Source: Stentor coeruleus
Lineage: Eukaryota; Ciliophora; Heterotrichea; Heterotrichida; Stentoridae
Direction: 5' to 3'
NCBI GenBank assembly: GCA_001970955.1
Contig: MPUH01000148.1
Location: 30,831 to 94,830, forward strand
Length of the DNA stretch: 64,000 bases
Part shown: one piece after another, positions 50,156 through 59,878 of the stretch
Layout of the letters: each line of letters starts with the position of its first letter
How positions within the stretch are numbered: the stretch's first letter is position 1
The notes under the pieces: model-generated
Database searches by the model: none
What the model was told of the DNA's origin: nothing
Seen by the model: the letters and a program-made list of their open reading frames with translations, nothing else
Translations under genes and position numbers: made by a program

Positions 50156-51334
50156 TCAAAGATTAGAATATATTTTCCGATCTTTTCTGATATTATTACT
50201 TTGTGCACTACTTTTGGGTTTAATGATAAAACTTTTTTTTTTAAATGTTGTAATAGAAACATAAGCAATAAAATAACTAATTTGATTGAGACTAAAGTTT
50301 AAGTATGCTGGGTTTTGCATGCTTTTGCGATTTTTATACTCAGATATTATAACAAAATAGCCCAATAAAGGAATTTTATTGAAATATATAAAAAGGAATT
50401 GCAAAATTTAGCTGGATAAGGATAATATATAAGCAATTGGTCAAAAGGATTAACTCTATTCATATTCTTCCCATACTTGCTCACACAATAAAATATTTCA
50501 CACTTCAGACACTCAGATTTTGCATTATTAGATAAAATTTTTACTTTTTTTTATTTTTTCCAAAGACATAAAATAATATTTCAAGTTGATAAAACTTACT
50601 TTCTCCAGTTTTTAAAGTTTTTTCTTCTATTTTTATTTGTACTAAAAATTATACTGCAGAAAATCTTATTGTTTCTGTAATTTTTTTTTCTTTTGATTAA
50701 AAAATATCAGCTGATTCAAAAAAAGTATAATAATTATTGTAGTAAACATGATAATTTTGATTTTCTAAGCTTCTCAGGAATTTTTTTTTGGTTTGAATTC
50801 GATTTTGTTATCACCAATGGAAAATTTGAGGTCAAAGCAATACCTTGTGCTTGATTTACACAGTAATTATATTTGGCTAATTTTATAAGTATTGTTTTAG
50901 TCTATGCTTTCTTTTATAAGCAATCATCAGCTCATCAATTGATATATTTTTTCTAAGTTTGGACAAGGTTTTTGAAATTTAAATATATTCTTATTCCAAA
51001 AAGCGAATTCATCGCAGTTTAGTTTTCGGATTATTTTTTGAGCTTATCACTAGATTTTTCCCATTAACAAAAATCTGCCTATTGTCATTGTTAATCTTAT
51101 GTTCAAGCACAGTCTCTAGTTTTTTCGGTTTTTATGTTTGAGAAGTAAGTATTTGTGAGATCAATAATTTTCTACGATATTCTATAGGAAAATATTCATA
51201 TAATATGCCGGTCTCAGAAAAAATTTTCTCAATAATTTTTGGTCTAAGTGTTTTCAAGGAAAAAAATTGATTTGGTCTTCTTAAATTTGCAGGCAACTTT
51301 TCAAGTATAAAATACTGATTTATAAAATTATTTT
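50156..51334 (-). pseudogene. Decayed piggyBac-family (DDE_Tnp_1_7-like) transposase
   Basis: The minus strand carries, in correct order but in several frames, the blocks of a piggyBac transposase. They are an N-terminal block (LPANLRRPNQFFSLKTLRPK, about 51300), FAFWNKNIFKFQKPCPNLEK, the first catalytic block NISIDELMIAYKRKHRLKQY (50885-50960), STRYCFDLKFSIGDNK (about 50800-50850), NYHVYYNNYYTFFESADIF (about 50700-50757), KYGKNMNRVNPFDQLLIYY (about 50427-50480), and a last open block 50404-50156. In the T. ni enzyme the catalytic Asp residues are in xIDE, CDNxFT and GVDxxDQ. Here the first survives, while the second and third read Asn (YNN, VNPFDQ). Multiple stops and frameshifts make it dead. 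The relation to the domesticated ciliate PiggyMac group is possible but unproven. Confidence 0.75.
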
Positions 51335-51956
51335 ATACTAAATTTCTTTACTATTGGCTTTTAGAAAATCAACTTGTCACAATGGCCAGGCCACACTGAG
51401 GCAGTTAATAAACTTCGAAGAGTTGTTTTAAAATAAAGCCGTTGGTTAACTTGAAGAATTTAAATTATTGCTTAGGAGTTTGTGATGCGAATAAAAAGTT
51501 TTCAGTAAAAAGAGGTTTAAAAAATCAAAAGAAATACTTAATGACACAATCAGAAAATTATATACTCACATTTTTATCTCTTTATAATCGGAAAGTTTGA
51601 TAATTATAATAATTAATTATTTTAATACAATTTATCATCATATTTAACTTCAAAAAGATATAAAGCACTATATTTTTTCAAAGTAATTCTTAACATTTAA
51701 TTTTCGCATATCACATAGCATAAAAGCTATAAAAAAAAAATCTGAATTAACTTTTTATATCATCCTTATCTTTAATAAAATATCATCCACCACACAAACT
51801 ACAACTCTCTTAAATACTTCCAAGAATAAACCACATCCAAAAAAAAAAAAAATTTCCAGATTGCATATATTATTACAATAATCCTCTATAACAAAAAAAC
51901 CCATATAACCTTCAAAAAAAAAAAATCCTCAACAAAAATCTCTACATTAAATTATC
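51335..51956. other. Intergenic DNA left of the cNMP-domain gene
   Basis: Mostly AT-rich. A short coding-like minus-strand trace at about 51360-51425 (LRSLLTASVWPGHCDKLIF) may belong to the transposase fossil. From about 51760 the + strand is C-rich and G-poor, as expected downstream of the leftward gene. The stretch 49609-50155 on the other side of the fossil also shows no gene. Confidence 0.5.
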
Positions 51957-53750
51957 TTATTCACCAGGCCAAAATCTACTTCTTTCACACACAAGCCTAA
52001 ACCTTTTCCTCTTAGCGACAAATTCTTTCCATTTCCCAGCATATTTTACCGCCAAATAATTTTCCTTATAATTTTTAATTTGCACAGTCGTTACATCATA
52101 AAAACTTCTAGAAATCACATCAATAAAAGGACTTCTCATCATTCCTTTAACATCATCAATATTATGTATATTTTTAAGTACCTCATTATGTTGCATTCTA
52201 TATATATTTTACTTAACATCAAGTATTCCACTGATTTCTTTTTTATTTTTTAACATAAACTTAAGTTCTTCATTACGTTTTAATAAACGATCTAGTTCAG
52301 ATAGTAAAGATTTTTTTTCGCTTTGAACTTTTTGTCTAAAATCAAGTAAGTCTTCTAATTCTTCTTCAAAATCTACATAGCCAGATTCAGTTTTTTTTAA
52401 AGCTAAGTTTCTTTTTTCTTCTTCAGTCGGTTCAGGTTTTTGTTCTGGGATTTTTTTTAGGTTTGATTTTGAAGTTTTAAGGTTTTTTGTACTGGTTTTG
52501 GTTGTTTCTAGGGTTTTATTTGGAGATTTAGATCTTTCAAGTTTTTTAGGGTTTTTTTTGTCTTCAGGTTTTTTTTCTTCTGGTTTAGGCTCAGTTTTTT
52601 TTTTGACTTGAAGTTTTTCTTTTTTTTTAGCGAGTTTGATTTCTTCTTGTTGTTTTATGATTTTCCAGTTTGGGAAGTAACAGTGAGGTTCTTTATTTTT
52701 ACATACTGAGGCATTTAGATTATTAAATAGATCTTGTGGGTTTATTTTTTGACTTAAGGCATACATAGGATCGTTTGGGACAATTAAACCTTTTAAGTCA
52801 ACATCAAATATAGGAGAATCTTTGAATTTAGTATTTTCTTTTATCATATCCATATAAATTTTATGCAGAAATCTGTATACTTTCTGACTAGAAATAGGGG
52901 ATTTCTGAGACATTATCATATAAATTTCTCTGTGTATTGATATAAGTTCACATTCGCTTTGGGCAATGATGTCAGCAGGCCAAGGGATCCCATAAAAAAA
53001 CTGTTCTAGCCCAAGTATCGTCCCTTCTCTTATCCAGTTTTGTGTTAAAGACATCTCACAAAGATCCCCTTTAGCTACAATAAAAACACATCTTTCATAC
53101 AATCCTCTTTTTACTAATAAACTCCCTGGGTTTAAATGTAATATTTTACTAACAGTCATCAAGGACCTCTTTTCATTCTTATGAAAAAACTCATCAGCAA
53201 AAACATTGAATTTTCCACTATTATTTATATGCATCTGGACTGTTTTCTGTAGCACATCCGACCATTCAAAACTAATCTCAGGATAATACACAATCCCAGA
53301 ATACTGTAAACTAACTATATCTAAAACTTTCATACTTAACCCATACATCAATTTAAAAGCAATTATTGGATTTGTTGCTGATAATATTTGTATTTCCTTT
53401 ATTGTTATTGTTGACATATAACCATTTTGTAATACAGTCATCTCTAGGCTATGATGAGTTATACCGGGTAAAGATGACATATATCCTATAATATCCCCAA
53501 CACCTAAAGTTAATAGTTTTTGTGAGTTTTGATAAACACCAATTTGACCTAAGAGGATTATACCAATCCATGTTAAACGTTCACCACATTTTGTTAAGGT
53601 ATCACCTCTGAAGATTTTTAAGGATTTCATGAGCTCTGAAAGTTTTTTTATTTCTTCAGATGTGAAGTGTTTGAAGTATTTGATTTCTTGACGGAAAGTG
53701 TCGAAGATTGTTTTGGCAGAGTCTGCGTCAAGTTCATTTTTTACTTGCAT
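51957..53750 (-). CDS. Tandem cyclic-nucleotide-binding-domain protein with Lys-rich linker, two exons
   Basis: 592 residues after a 15-nt intron at 52198-52212. Two cNMP-binding beta-barrels are visible. The first is at about residues 25-125 (IFRGDTLTKCGERLTWIGII, then LGVGDIIGYMSSLPG); the second at about 200-290 (LHLNPGSLLVKRGLYERCVF, IVAKGDLCEMSL, REGTILGLEQFFYG). Neither has the full phosphate-binding cassette, so cNMP binding is uncertain. A highly charged Lys/Pro/Glu linker (about 360-460) and a coiled coil follow. The second exon adds an 80-residue conserved-looking tail (SPFIDVISRSFYDVTTVQI; FRLVCERSRFWPGE). No kinase or channel part is present. Soluble cNBD proteins of this kind occur in cilia; a ciliary scaffold is my inference. 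Confidence 0.85.
52198..52212 (-). other. 15-nt intron in the tandem cNBD gene
   Basis: On the minus strand it reads gtaaaatatatatag, splitting a Lys codon. Removing it carries the frame past the TAA after GILDVK into MQHNEVLKNIHNIDDVK. Confidence 0.85.
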
Positions 53751-54145
53751 TTATTTTGGTTTTTATATGATGGTTTGAAATTGGGATGATAAAAAGTGGG
53801 TTATGAAAAGAGGCTGAGGGGTTTATGTAGAGGTTTTGGTGTTGGGTTTTGTAGGATTTGTAGAAGTTTAAGTTTGGATTTGTTGTAAGTAAATAATTTT
53901 TGGTGAGATTTAATTTGGGAGTTATTGTTTAGGATTTTGGGATAAGTTATGTGGTGTGGGTATATAAGAAATCAAATCATCACCCTAAGTTAAATCATGT
54001 ATTTTTATCAAACCAAAAGCCTACCTTCAACTAAAAACCCCCCTCTTATAACTTATCATATTCCAACTAAAAAAAGCTTATTTTAAATTCTAAATCTAGT
54101 ATATCCAAGGAATTCTAATGAAACACATAAAAAATAATTATAAAA
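53751..54145. promoter_or_regulatory. Divergent promoter region with a sharp G-to-C strand switch
   Basis: It separates two divergent genes. The left half is C-free on the + strand (53821-53880 has 20 G and no C) and the right half nearly G-free (54001-54060 has about 18 C and 1 G), switching near 53950-53970. Both starts have TATAA-like words within about 25 bases. It is the clearest example of the composition rule in this window. Confidence 0.6.
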
Positions 54146-54844
54146 ATGGCAAGAAGAGATCATCATGGCACTGGAATCAAAAAATCAGCCACCAGATTTG
54201 GAGAATTAAAGCAATGTAGTACAGGTGTAGACCCTCTAGATAGATACATTGAATTCGTTAAAAAAGACGTCATTCAAAACATCGACCTTCACAGAGACAC
54301 CGTAAAAAGAATAGATGATTTAGAGTCCATAAAAAATCGTATCCCAGTAGGGTGTACTAAAAAACTCTTACAGACTAAATCTTCAACACCTTTAGTTCCC
54401 TATCAAATAACAACAGACCACATATCTTTCCAAGCACCAACTTTTACATCACATGGACCACCACCCTTACCTAAATACACAAAATCCAATGTTACTAAAG
54501 AAGGCTGGGTAGCTCCAAGAGCTAATTTCACTATGTCTAACTGTCAAAGTACTGGATATAATATTATCAATTGCCAAGAAAACCCTTATGCTGTGGTTAG
54601 AGAAGCGACAAATATAAAAGCAGGCCGATCAAGAGGAATTACTAATTTTTCTGATTTGAATAGACCCTTCAACCCGAATTATAACACAGAATTTACGAAT
54701 GTCCTTAGCGAAGACCCGAAAGTATTTTATAGGAGGACTGGGATTTTTTCTCATATGTATGATGCTGCGGCTAGACATGGGTATATGACTATGCCTTTTG
54801 AAAAAGGTCAGGAAAATAATGGCAAGCCTGCTTTTAAGTGCTAA
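54146..54844 (+). CDS. Unrecognised 232-residue protein, possibly axonemal
   Basis: Begins MARRDHHGTGIKKSATRFGE after AATTATAAAA. It is poor in long helices and rich in Pro, Asn, Thr and aromatic residues (FQAPTFTSHGPPPLPKYTKS; EGWVAPRANFTMSNCQSTGY; NFSDLNRPFNPNYNTEF; VFYRRTGIFSHMYDAAARHG). Short extended motifs of this type are common in proteins that line or decorate axonemal microtubules, but I cannot match it to a named one. Its stop is only 21 bp from the next start on the same strand, so the two genes may be co-transcribed or the second promoter lies in this coding sequence. Confidence 0.8.
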   Translation: MARRDHHGTGIKKSATRFGELKQCSTGVDPLDRYIEFVKKDVIQNIDLHRDTVKRIDDLESIKNRIPVGCTKKLLQTKSSTPLVPYQITTDHISFQAPTFTSHGPPPLPKYTKSNVTKEGWVAPRANFTMSNCQSTGYNIINCQENPYAVVREATNIKAGRSRGITNFSDLNRPFNPNYNTEFTNVLSEDPKVFYRRTGIFSHMYDAAARHGYMTMPFEKGQENNGKPAFKC

Positions 54845-54865
54845 TTTAGTTAATATAATTTTCAC

Positions 54866-55993
54866 ATGAAAAATGACTTGATTAGCTTAAGCGGAGAGAT
54901 AAGAAAAGGCGTTACGGGGGTTAGAGTATTCAAAGGGGAGGAAGATATTGATTTAAGTGCTTTAAAATACAAAATCGAAGATATGAAAATCAGTCTAAAA
55001 CTAAATAAGCAACTTGTTCACAGCCTCCTGCAACCAAAAGCCAATGGGCAATCCGAAGACACAGTAACAATATCAAAATCCAGTACAAACAACATCGAAA
55101 AGATCCTCCAAGAAAACCAACTGATAGAAGAACAAGTTGAAAATACTTTAGAATCCAGAAACTCTCTTCAAATAAAAACCCTAATAAACGAGCAAATCTA
55201 CAATGAGTGGCTTTTACGACATAATGAAGCAATCCAAGACCTAAAAGACCAAATCTACGAATTGAAATTCCAAAACGAGCGCAAAAACATCATCATCAAC
55301 GAGCTCTCAAGTACAAATTTTCGTCTAAAAAACGAAAACGACATCGCCAGCAAATCAAAAAACACTCTACAAACAAAACCTATCGAAGAAATCATAGATC
55401 TAAACAACAAAATTGAAGAAATCAGAGAAATCCTTCAAGAAAAAGCTCGAGATATTTACTTTCTTGAAACCCAAAAATCTGATATAAAAAGCCTTAAAAG
55501 CAAATTAACTGAAAAAATCATAAGGATTCAAGCTTTAGCTATAAACCCAAACAATAGGAAAAATGATAAGGAAAAAAATATTGAATTTGACATTTTTAGA
55601 TATGTGGAAGATAAGAAAATGTTAGAGGATTTAAGTCAGATAAAGTGTGATTTTGATAAAATATGTGATAAAAATTGTGAGAAGGATGATAAAGAAACTG
55701 AAGTTCTGAAGGAAAAACAGGAGTTTAGGGTGTTAGGGGAGAAACTTAGGAAAATATCTGAGAAGAATTTTAGACAGAATGAAGTTAATAAGAAACTTAT
55801 GATAGAAAATATGAGGATTGTTGAGAAAATTGAATATATGAGAAGATGTTTTTTTAAAAATGATGTGAAGGAGGAGGAAGAGATAAGGAAAGAGGAGAGC
55901 TGGGGGAATGTTTATAAGAATGGGCTTGAGAGTATAAGTGAGTATGAAGATAATAAGTCTAATGATGGGGAGAGATCATCGTTGTCTTTGTAA
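54866..55993 (+). CDS. Coiled-coil protein
   Basis: 375 residues, almost entirely charged coiled coil (heptads through IEDMKISLKLNKQLVHSLL, NNIEKILQENQLIEEQVENT and IEEIIDLNNKIEEIREILQE), with an acidic Ser-rich end (ISEYEDNKSNDGERSSLSL). No catalytic or binding domain is seen. It starts 21 bp after the preceding stop with a TATAAT-like word in the gap. Probably a structural partner in the cytoskeleton; any functional link with its tightly packed neighbour is inference. Confidence 0.82.
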   Translation: MKNDLISLSGEIRKGVTGVRVFKGEEDIDLSALKYKIEDMKISLKLNKQLVHSLLQPKANGQSEDTVTISKSSTNNIEKILQENQLIEEQVENTLESRNSLQIKTLINEQIYNEWLLRHNEAIQDLKDQIYELKFQNERKNIIINELSSTNFRLKNENDIASKSKNTLQTKPIEEIIDLNNKIEEIREILQEKARDIYFLETQKSDIKSLKSKLTEKIIRIQALAINPNNRKNDKEKNIEFDIFRYVEDKKMLEDLSQIKCDFDKICDKNCEKDDKETEVLKEKQEFRVLGEKLRKISEKNFRQNEVNKKLMIENMRIVEKIEYMRRCFFKNDVKEEEEIRKEESWGNVYKNGLESISEYEDNKSNDGERSSLSL

Positions 55994-56196
55994 TAAAAGT
56001 TTTGGTAATATTTTTGTGGTAAAAACTAGGATTTTTATTATAACTTGGTTAATTTTTATTAGGTTTTATGATGTAAAATTATGAGTTTATGCAAGTTTTT
56101 TATATAAAAAATTATTTGATATAGCGAATTTGGTTGCTTTTGTATGTAAAATAGGTGGAAATGGTAATTATGATTTATATGTAGTAAGATTAATGC

Positions 56197-57549
56197 TTAT
56201 TTACACTTTTCATTATGAAAACTCCTAAGGTCATCATTAAAGTCGATAATCAGTGCATTTGAGCATCTACCTATTTTATTAATATCTTCTGGAGAAAAAC
56301 CAACAATCTTAGCTCTGAAATTAATAAAGAAATCCCCAGTATTAACACTGGCTTCAAAGTTATTTTTGTCTATAATATCATTTCCACAGCTATTTATAAC
56401 ATTTTCAACTATTTTCTTATATGTTACACAGGGCCAAATTTGATACAAAATATCCAAAACATCCAAGTCTATTTTTCCCAAAATGCTTTCAATGTTAAAA
56501 AAATTGACAACTTTCTCATGAACTTCTCTATACGGACATTTAACCTGTAGCCTAGAATGATCTTTAAAATGCACAGTAATTTCATCCAAGCTCAAATCTA
56601 AAAGACTTTCAACAAACGTTTTAATTCCAAAAATGCTCATAACATCAACCTCTTTTTCTATAATCATCCTATTAACTTTATCAACCTCTTCAAAAATCTG
56701 TTCTCTTCTAACCATAAAAACATTTTCTATCCATATTTGTATCATAGATCTCATAAAATTCATATGTTCAAACATATCTACACATATATCATCTTGATAA
56801 AACTCTTCATTAAAATATTCCATAAATGGATACAATATTGTATAAAGCCTTTTTATAGAAAAACCATAAATTTCCCAATATTTCATATAATCTTTAATAG
56901 GAAAAATACTTTCATGTATAGCTAATTCTATAGCTTTGCAGTAATTTATAATTTTTGATTTTATAATTTTTGATAGAGGTTTTAAGAATTTTTTTAGGAA
57001 ATCTGATGGGTTTGATTTAAAAAAACTTTTGATTTGATTTAGTTTTGTGTTGAATTGTTTTGTCACTTGAGAGTATTGATTGTTTTCTAATGGGTATGGG
57101 TTTCCTAAAAGGTCTTGGATTAATGTTGGGAAAGTTAAGTAGTCACGACGAAGTTCAGGGAAAACTAGGTCTGGGGATTTTAAAGTGGAAGTTAATTCGT
57201 TGAAGAAAATTTTTATGTCAGATTGGTTGAGTATCGGGCATTTAAAAGATAACTGGTAAAAGTTTAGATGAAGGGCTTTGATACAAAGATTCCGCCATTC
57301 ACTTGAAGGTTTTCGAGAAACTTCTGGATCTGTCATAAAAAGTCTTATGTATTCTCTCTTGTACAAGCTTGGTTTATTTGAAACTATTTTATATCTTCTA
57401 CAAACAGAACTGATAGTAATAATCTCATGTAGCTCAAGATACTCGAAGACCTCAGATAATATATTCGTTGATAGCATTTCGAATTTATTATTATTTAAAT
57501 TTAAAACTGAATCTGATATGTTCTTACAATTTTTATATATAATTCCCAT
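56197..57549 (-). CDS. F-box protein
   Basis: 450 residues. An F-box lies at about residues 25-70 (ILSEVFEYLELHEIITISSV, then CRRYKIVSNKPSLYKREYIR). This is the Skp1-binding motif of SCF ubiquitin ligases, which select proteins for degradation. The remaining 380 residues are helical and Phe/Ile-rich with no WD40, LRR or kelch repeats, so the substrate-binding part is of unknown type. The ATG follows TTTATAAAATCGAAT. It is convergent with the coiled-coil gene at 54866, with about 200 bp between. F-box identity is good; specificity unknown. Confidence 0.78.
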   Translation of the reverse strand: MGIIYKNCKNISDSVLNLNNNKFEMLSTNILSEVFEYLELHEIITISSVCRRYKIVSNKPSLYKREYIRLFMTDPEVSRKPSSEWRNLCIKALHLNFYQLSFKCPILNQSDIKIFFNELTSTLKSPDLVFPELRRDYLTFPTLIQDLLGNPYPLENNQYSQVTKQFNTKLNQIKSFFKSNPSDFLKKFLKPLSKIIKSKIINYCKAIELAIHESIFPIKDYMKYWEIYGFSIKRLYTILYPFMEYFNEEFYQDDICVDMFEHMNFMRSMIQIWIENVFMVRREQIFEEVDKVNRMIIEKEVDVMSIFGIKTFVESLLDLSLDEITVHFKDHSRLQVKCPYREVHEKVVNFFNIESILGKIDLDVLDILYQIWPCVTYKKIVENVINSCGNDIIDKNNFEASVNTGDFFINFRAKIVGFSPEDINKIGRCSNALIIDFNDDLRSFHNEKCK

Positions 57550-58565
57550 ATTCGATTTTATAAATCTTTTTGATTGTTAGGTTGGAGTTCATAATACTTT
57601 ATTATTTTAAACTTTATATTGTTTGAAATCTGAAACTATATAGTTTTACTTTAAATTTTAATAAAATAAGCTTATTTGTATATATTGTATTTATTCAAGC
57701 GTTTTTTTATCGATTTTGTGGGTCTAAGCTTTAAAATATATCACTTTAATTTGCTTGTGGCTGTAAAAAAGTAAATTTTAGATTAAATAGTATAAAAATT
57801 CCTTGAAATGATGAATACAAAAAAATATAAATTTAAGGGAAGCAAAAAATTTTATTTGGATAGATTAATAGTTAGAAGGAGACTTATAATATGATTCAAT
57901 GTTATTGTAGAATACTAAATTCACTTATTATGCAATTATAGTATTTTATAGGATTAACCTATAAAATATTCAAAAAATTAAGATATTCATGTATATTCTT
58001 AAGCTTTTATACTATTTTTTTTACGTTATATACTCAGATAAGAATATAAACTTCAATGTGATAGGCTTGATACATTCATGAAATTTTCTTTATACACTAT
58101 AAACTATAAATATGGATTTCTGATATCATCTTGCATGAAAGTATAATTATAAAATTCAATTTCAATAAGATTCTTCAGAACTTTTAAATAAACTCATTCT
58201 CTATTTATCATTCCCAACACAAAATTATCATACCTCCTAATAAATAATCATCTATCACACTACTAAGTTAAAAAAAGTAGTCAAAATAGCCAAAAAAAGG
58301 TATGCTTTATTCTTGTATCAGAAAATACCTTTTACATTTATCAATATCTTTATCTTCTTCATTATCTCCAATTAATCATAATTACTATAATTAACTCTAT
58401 AAAATTTTTAAACTAACTCATAATCCCTCATCAATGCATAACCAAAAACCTTCAAATCTAAAATCCTAACCCCAAGTATTTTTTCACTTAATCATAATCC
58501 ATCAAAATTCTTCTTCAAAAAAATCCTATAAACATATTAAACATCCATAATTTTCTTATCTATAA
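57550..58565. other. 1.0-kb intergenic stretch, no gene seen
   Basis: AT-rich. A 10-bp inverted repeat (AAAAAGGTAT ... ATACCTTTTA) lies at about 58293-58334 with a loop of about 22 bases; significance unknown. The right part turns C-rich, as expected downstream of the leftward SF-assemblin gene. Confidence 0.6.
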
Positions 58566-59373
58566 CTAATAATAACTATCCCCATTAAGAGCTATCTCAA
58601 CACGATGACAAGTTTCTTCTAATAGTTTTATCAATAACTCCTCAGTCGCTTCTCTTTCCTTACGTTCTTTTTGCAATTCCGCCTTAACTTTTATTTTTAA
58701 ATCCTCAACAGCTCTTTCATAAAGCATATGATTTTCTTCTCTTTGTTTTTTTTCTAGCTCCAAATTACTATAGCATCTTTGCATATCCTCACCTATTCTA
58801 TGGATGATTTTTTCATACACATCTTCACGTGTATGCATTTCACCATCTAAAGTTTCTTGTAATCTGGCGATATGGTCAGCGAATTCTATTATTTGAGTTT
58901 CTTCAGATTCTTCTCTGATTTTTTTTTCTTTAGATAAATCAAGTTTCAAAGCAAAAAGTTTTTCATCGACGATTTTCGCAAGTCTATTTTCAGTTTCTTT
59001 TCGTGATTGTTTTTCTTGGTTGATATCTAAAATAAGATTGTTTTCAGCAAGCTTTATTTCTTTAGACTTTTTGTCACTGAAAATCTCCCTAGCCATGTGT
59101 TCATTGACTAGTTGTTCTTGAAGTTTTGATATATGGTCTTTTAAAAGCTATATGGTTTTTTACATTGAGTTTAGCCTCTTCAGATAATTGTAGTTTGTTA
59201 ACTTTGTCTTCAATTTGTCTTATTCTTGTGATAAAACTATCGGTTCGGATTTGGCTTTCAGTCTCAGCTCCTTGTTGGAAAAAAGATAGCTTTTCAGTCA
59301 AATATTTCATTTTTACACTTGCGGGTGAGTCTTTCATATCGCCTATATCGAATTCGTCTGAGCCTCTTGACAT
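58566..59373 (-). CDS. SF-assemblin / beta-giardin family protein, two exons
   Basis: 263 residues after a 16-nt intron at 59148-59163. SF-assemblins form 2-nm filaments of striated fibres attached to basal bodies. The layout fits: a short non-helical Ser/Asp head (MSRGSDEFDIGDMKDSPASV), then a continuous rod including KLSFFQQGAETESQIRTDSF and, across the intron, KLNLLKDHISKLQEQLVNEH. It continues through LDINQEKQSRKETENRLAKI and ends in LIKLLEETCHRVE, the typical C-terminal signature. In Stentor-like cells, striated fibres anchor the membranelles and body cilia. Splicing is needed to join head and rod. It lies 36 bp from the tRNA gene. Confidence 0.9.
59148..59163 (-). other. 16-nt intron in the SF-assemblin gene
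   Basis: On the minus strand it reads gtaaaaaaccatatag. Removal changes the frame from one with an early stop to LLKDHISKLQEQLVNEHMARE, the family rod. Confidence 0.9.
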
Positions 59374-59409
59374 ATTTTATTAAAAACACCTGCAGTTTTT
59401 ATATAAAAA

Positions 59410-59482
59410 TGGAGAACCTGGGCATCGATCCCAGTGCCTCTTGCATGCTAAGCAAGCGCTCTACCATTTGAGCTAGATCCCC
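59410..59482 (-). tRNA. tRNA-Ala (AGC anticodon)
   Basis: 73 nt on the minus strand, no intron. Acceptor stem GGGGATC/GTTCTCC with one U-U mismatch at the sixth pair, D arm with the A box TAGCTCAAATGG, anticodon loop TTAGCAT giving AGC, and T arm CTGGG/CCCAG with the B box GGATCGATGCC. Discriminator A, CCA not encoded. A short T run follows, suited to RNA polymerase III termination. Confidence 0.97.
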
Positions 59483-59878
59483 TTCTACTTTATCTTATAT
59501 CATCTCACTTAAATATATAATTCCCTAATCTCCAAATAAAACCAAAATCCAAACAAACCACCTAACAATATCAAAAAAAAATCCCTAAAAAAAATCATAT
59601 CCTAAATTCTTCCAATATAATAAAAATCTCAAAAAAATCAAATCGCTTATATCCTTTCTTTATAATATCCAAAAACATAAAAAAATACTTAATTTATACC
59701 CCAACTCTTATAATTATACCAAAAAAAAATAATCATATCATAAATCCTAATATAAAACCATATACTTCCAACTTTATAATCCTCTATCTCCTCACAACTA
59801 TTCTAAATTTCCTATATTAATATCATAATATACAACTTAAATATTATAGAAAAATAAAATAGGCTAATTGAAAACTAA
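59483..59878. other. Intergenic DNA upstream of the tRNA gene, no gene seen
   Basis: Strongly C-rich and G-poor on the + strand, the pattern seen downstream of leftward genes. No coding-like frame. Confidence 0.65.

Noticed and set aside
50075-50302. 75-codon + strand frame opposite the piggyBac fossil
   Set aside because: It lies antisense to a block that continues the transposase remnant, has no start context and reads as low-complexity Ile/Phe/Lys text; treated as a shadow.
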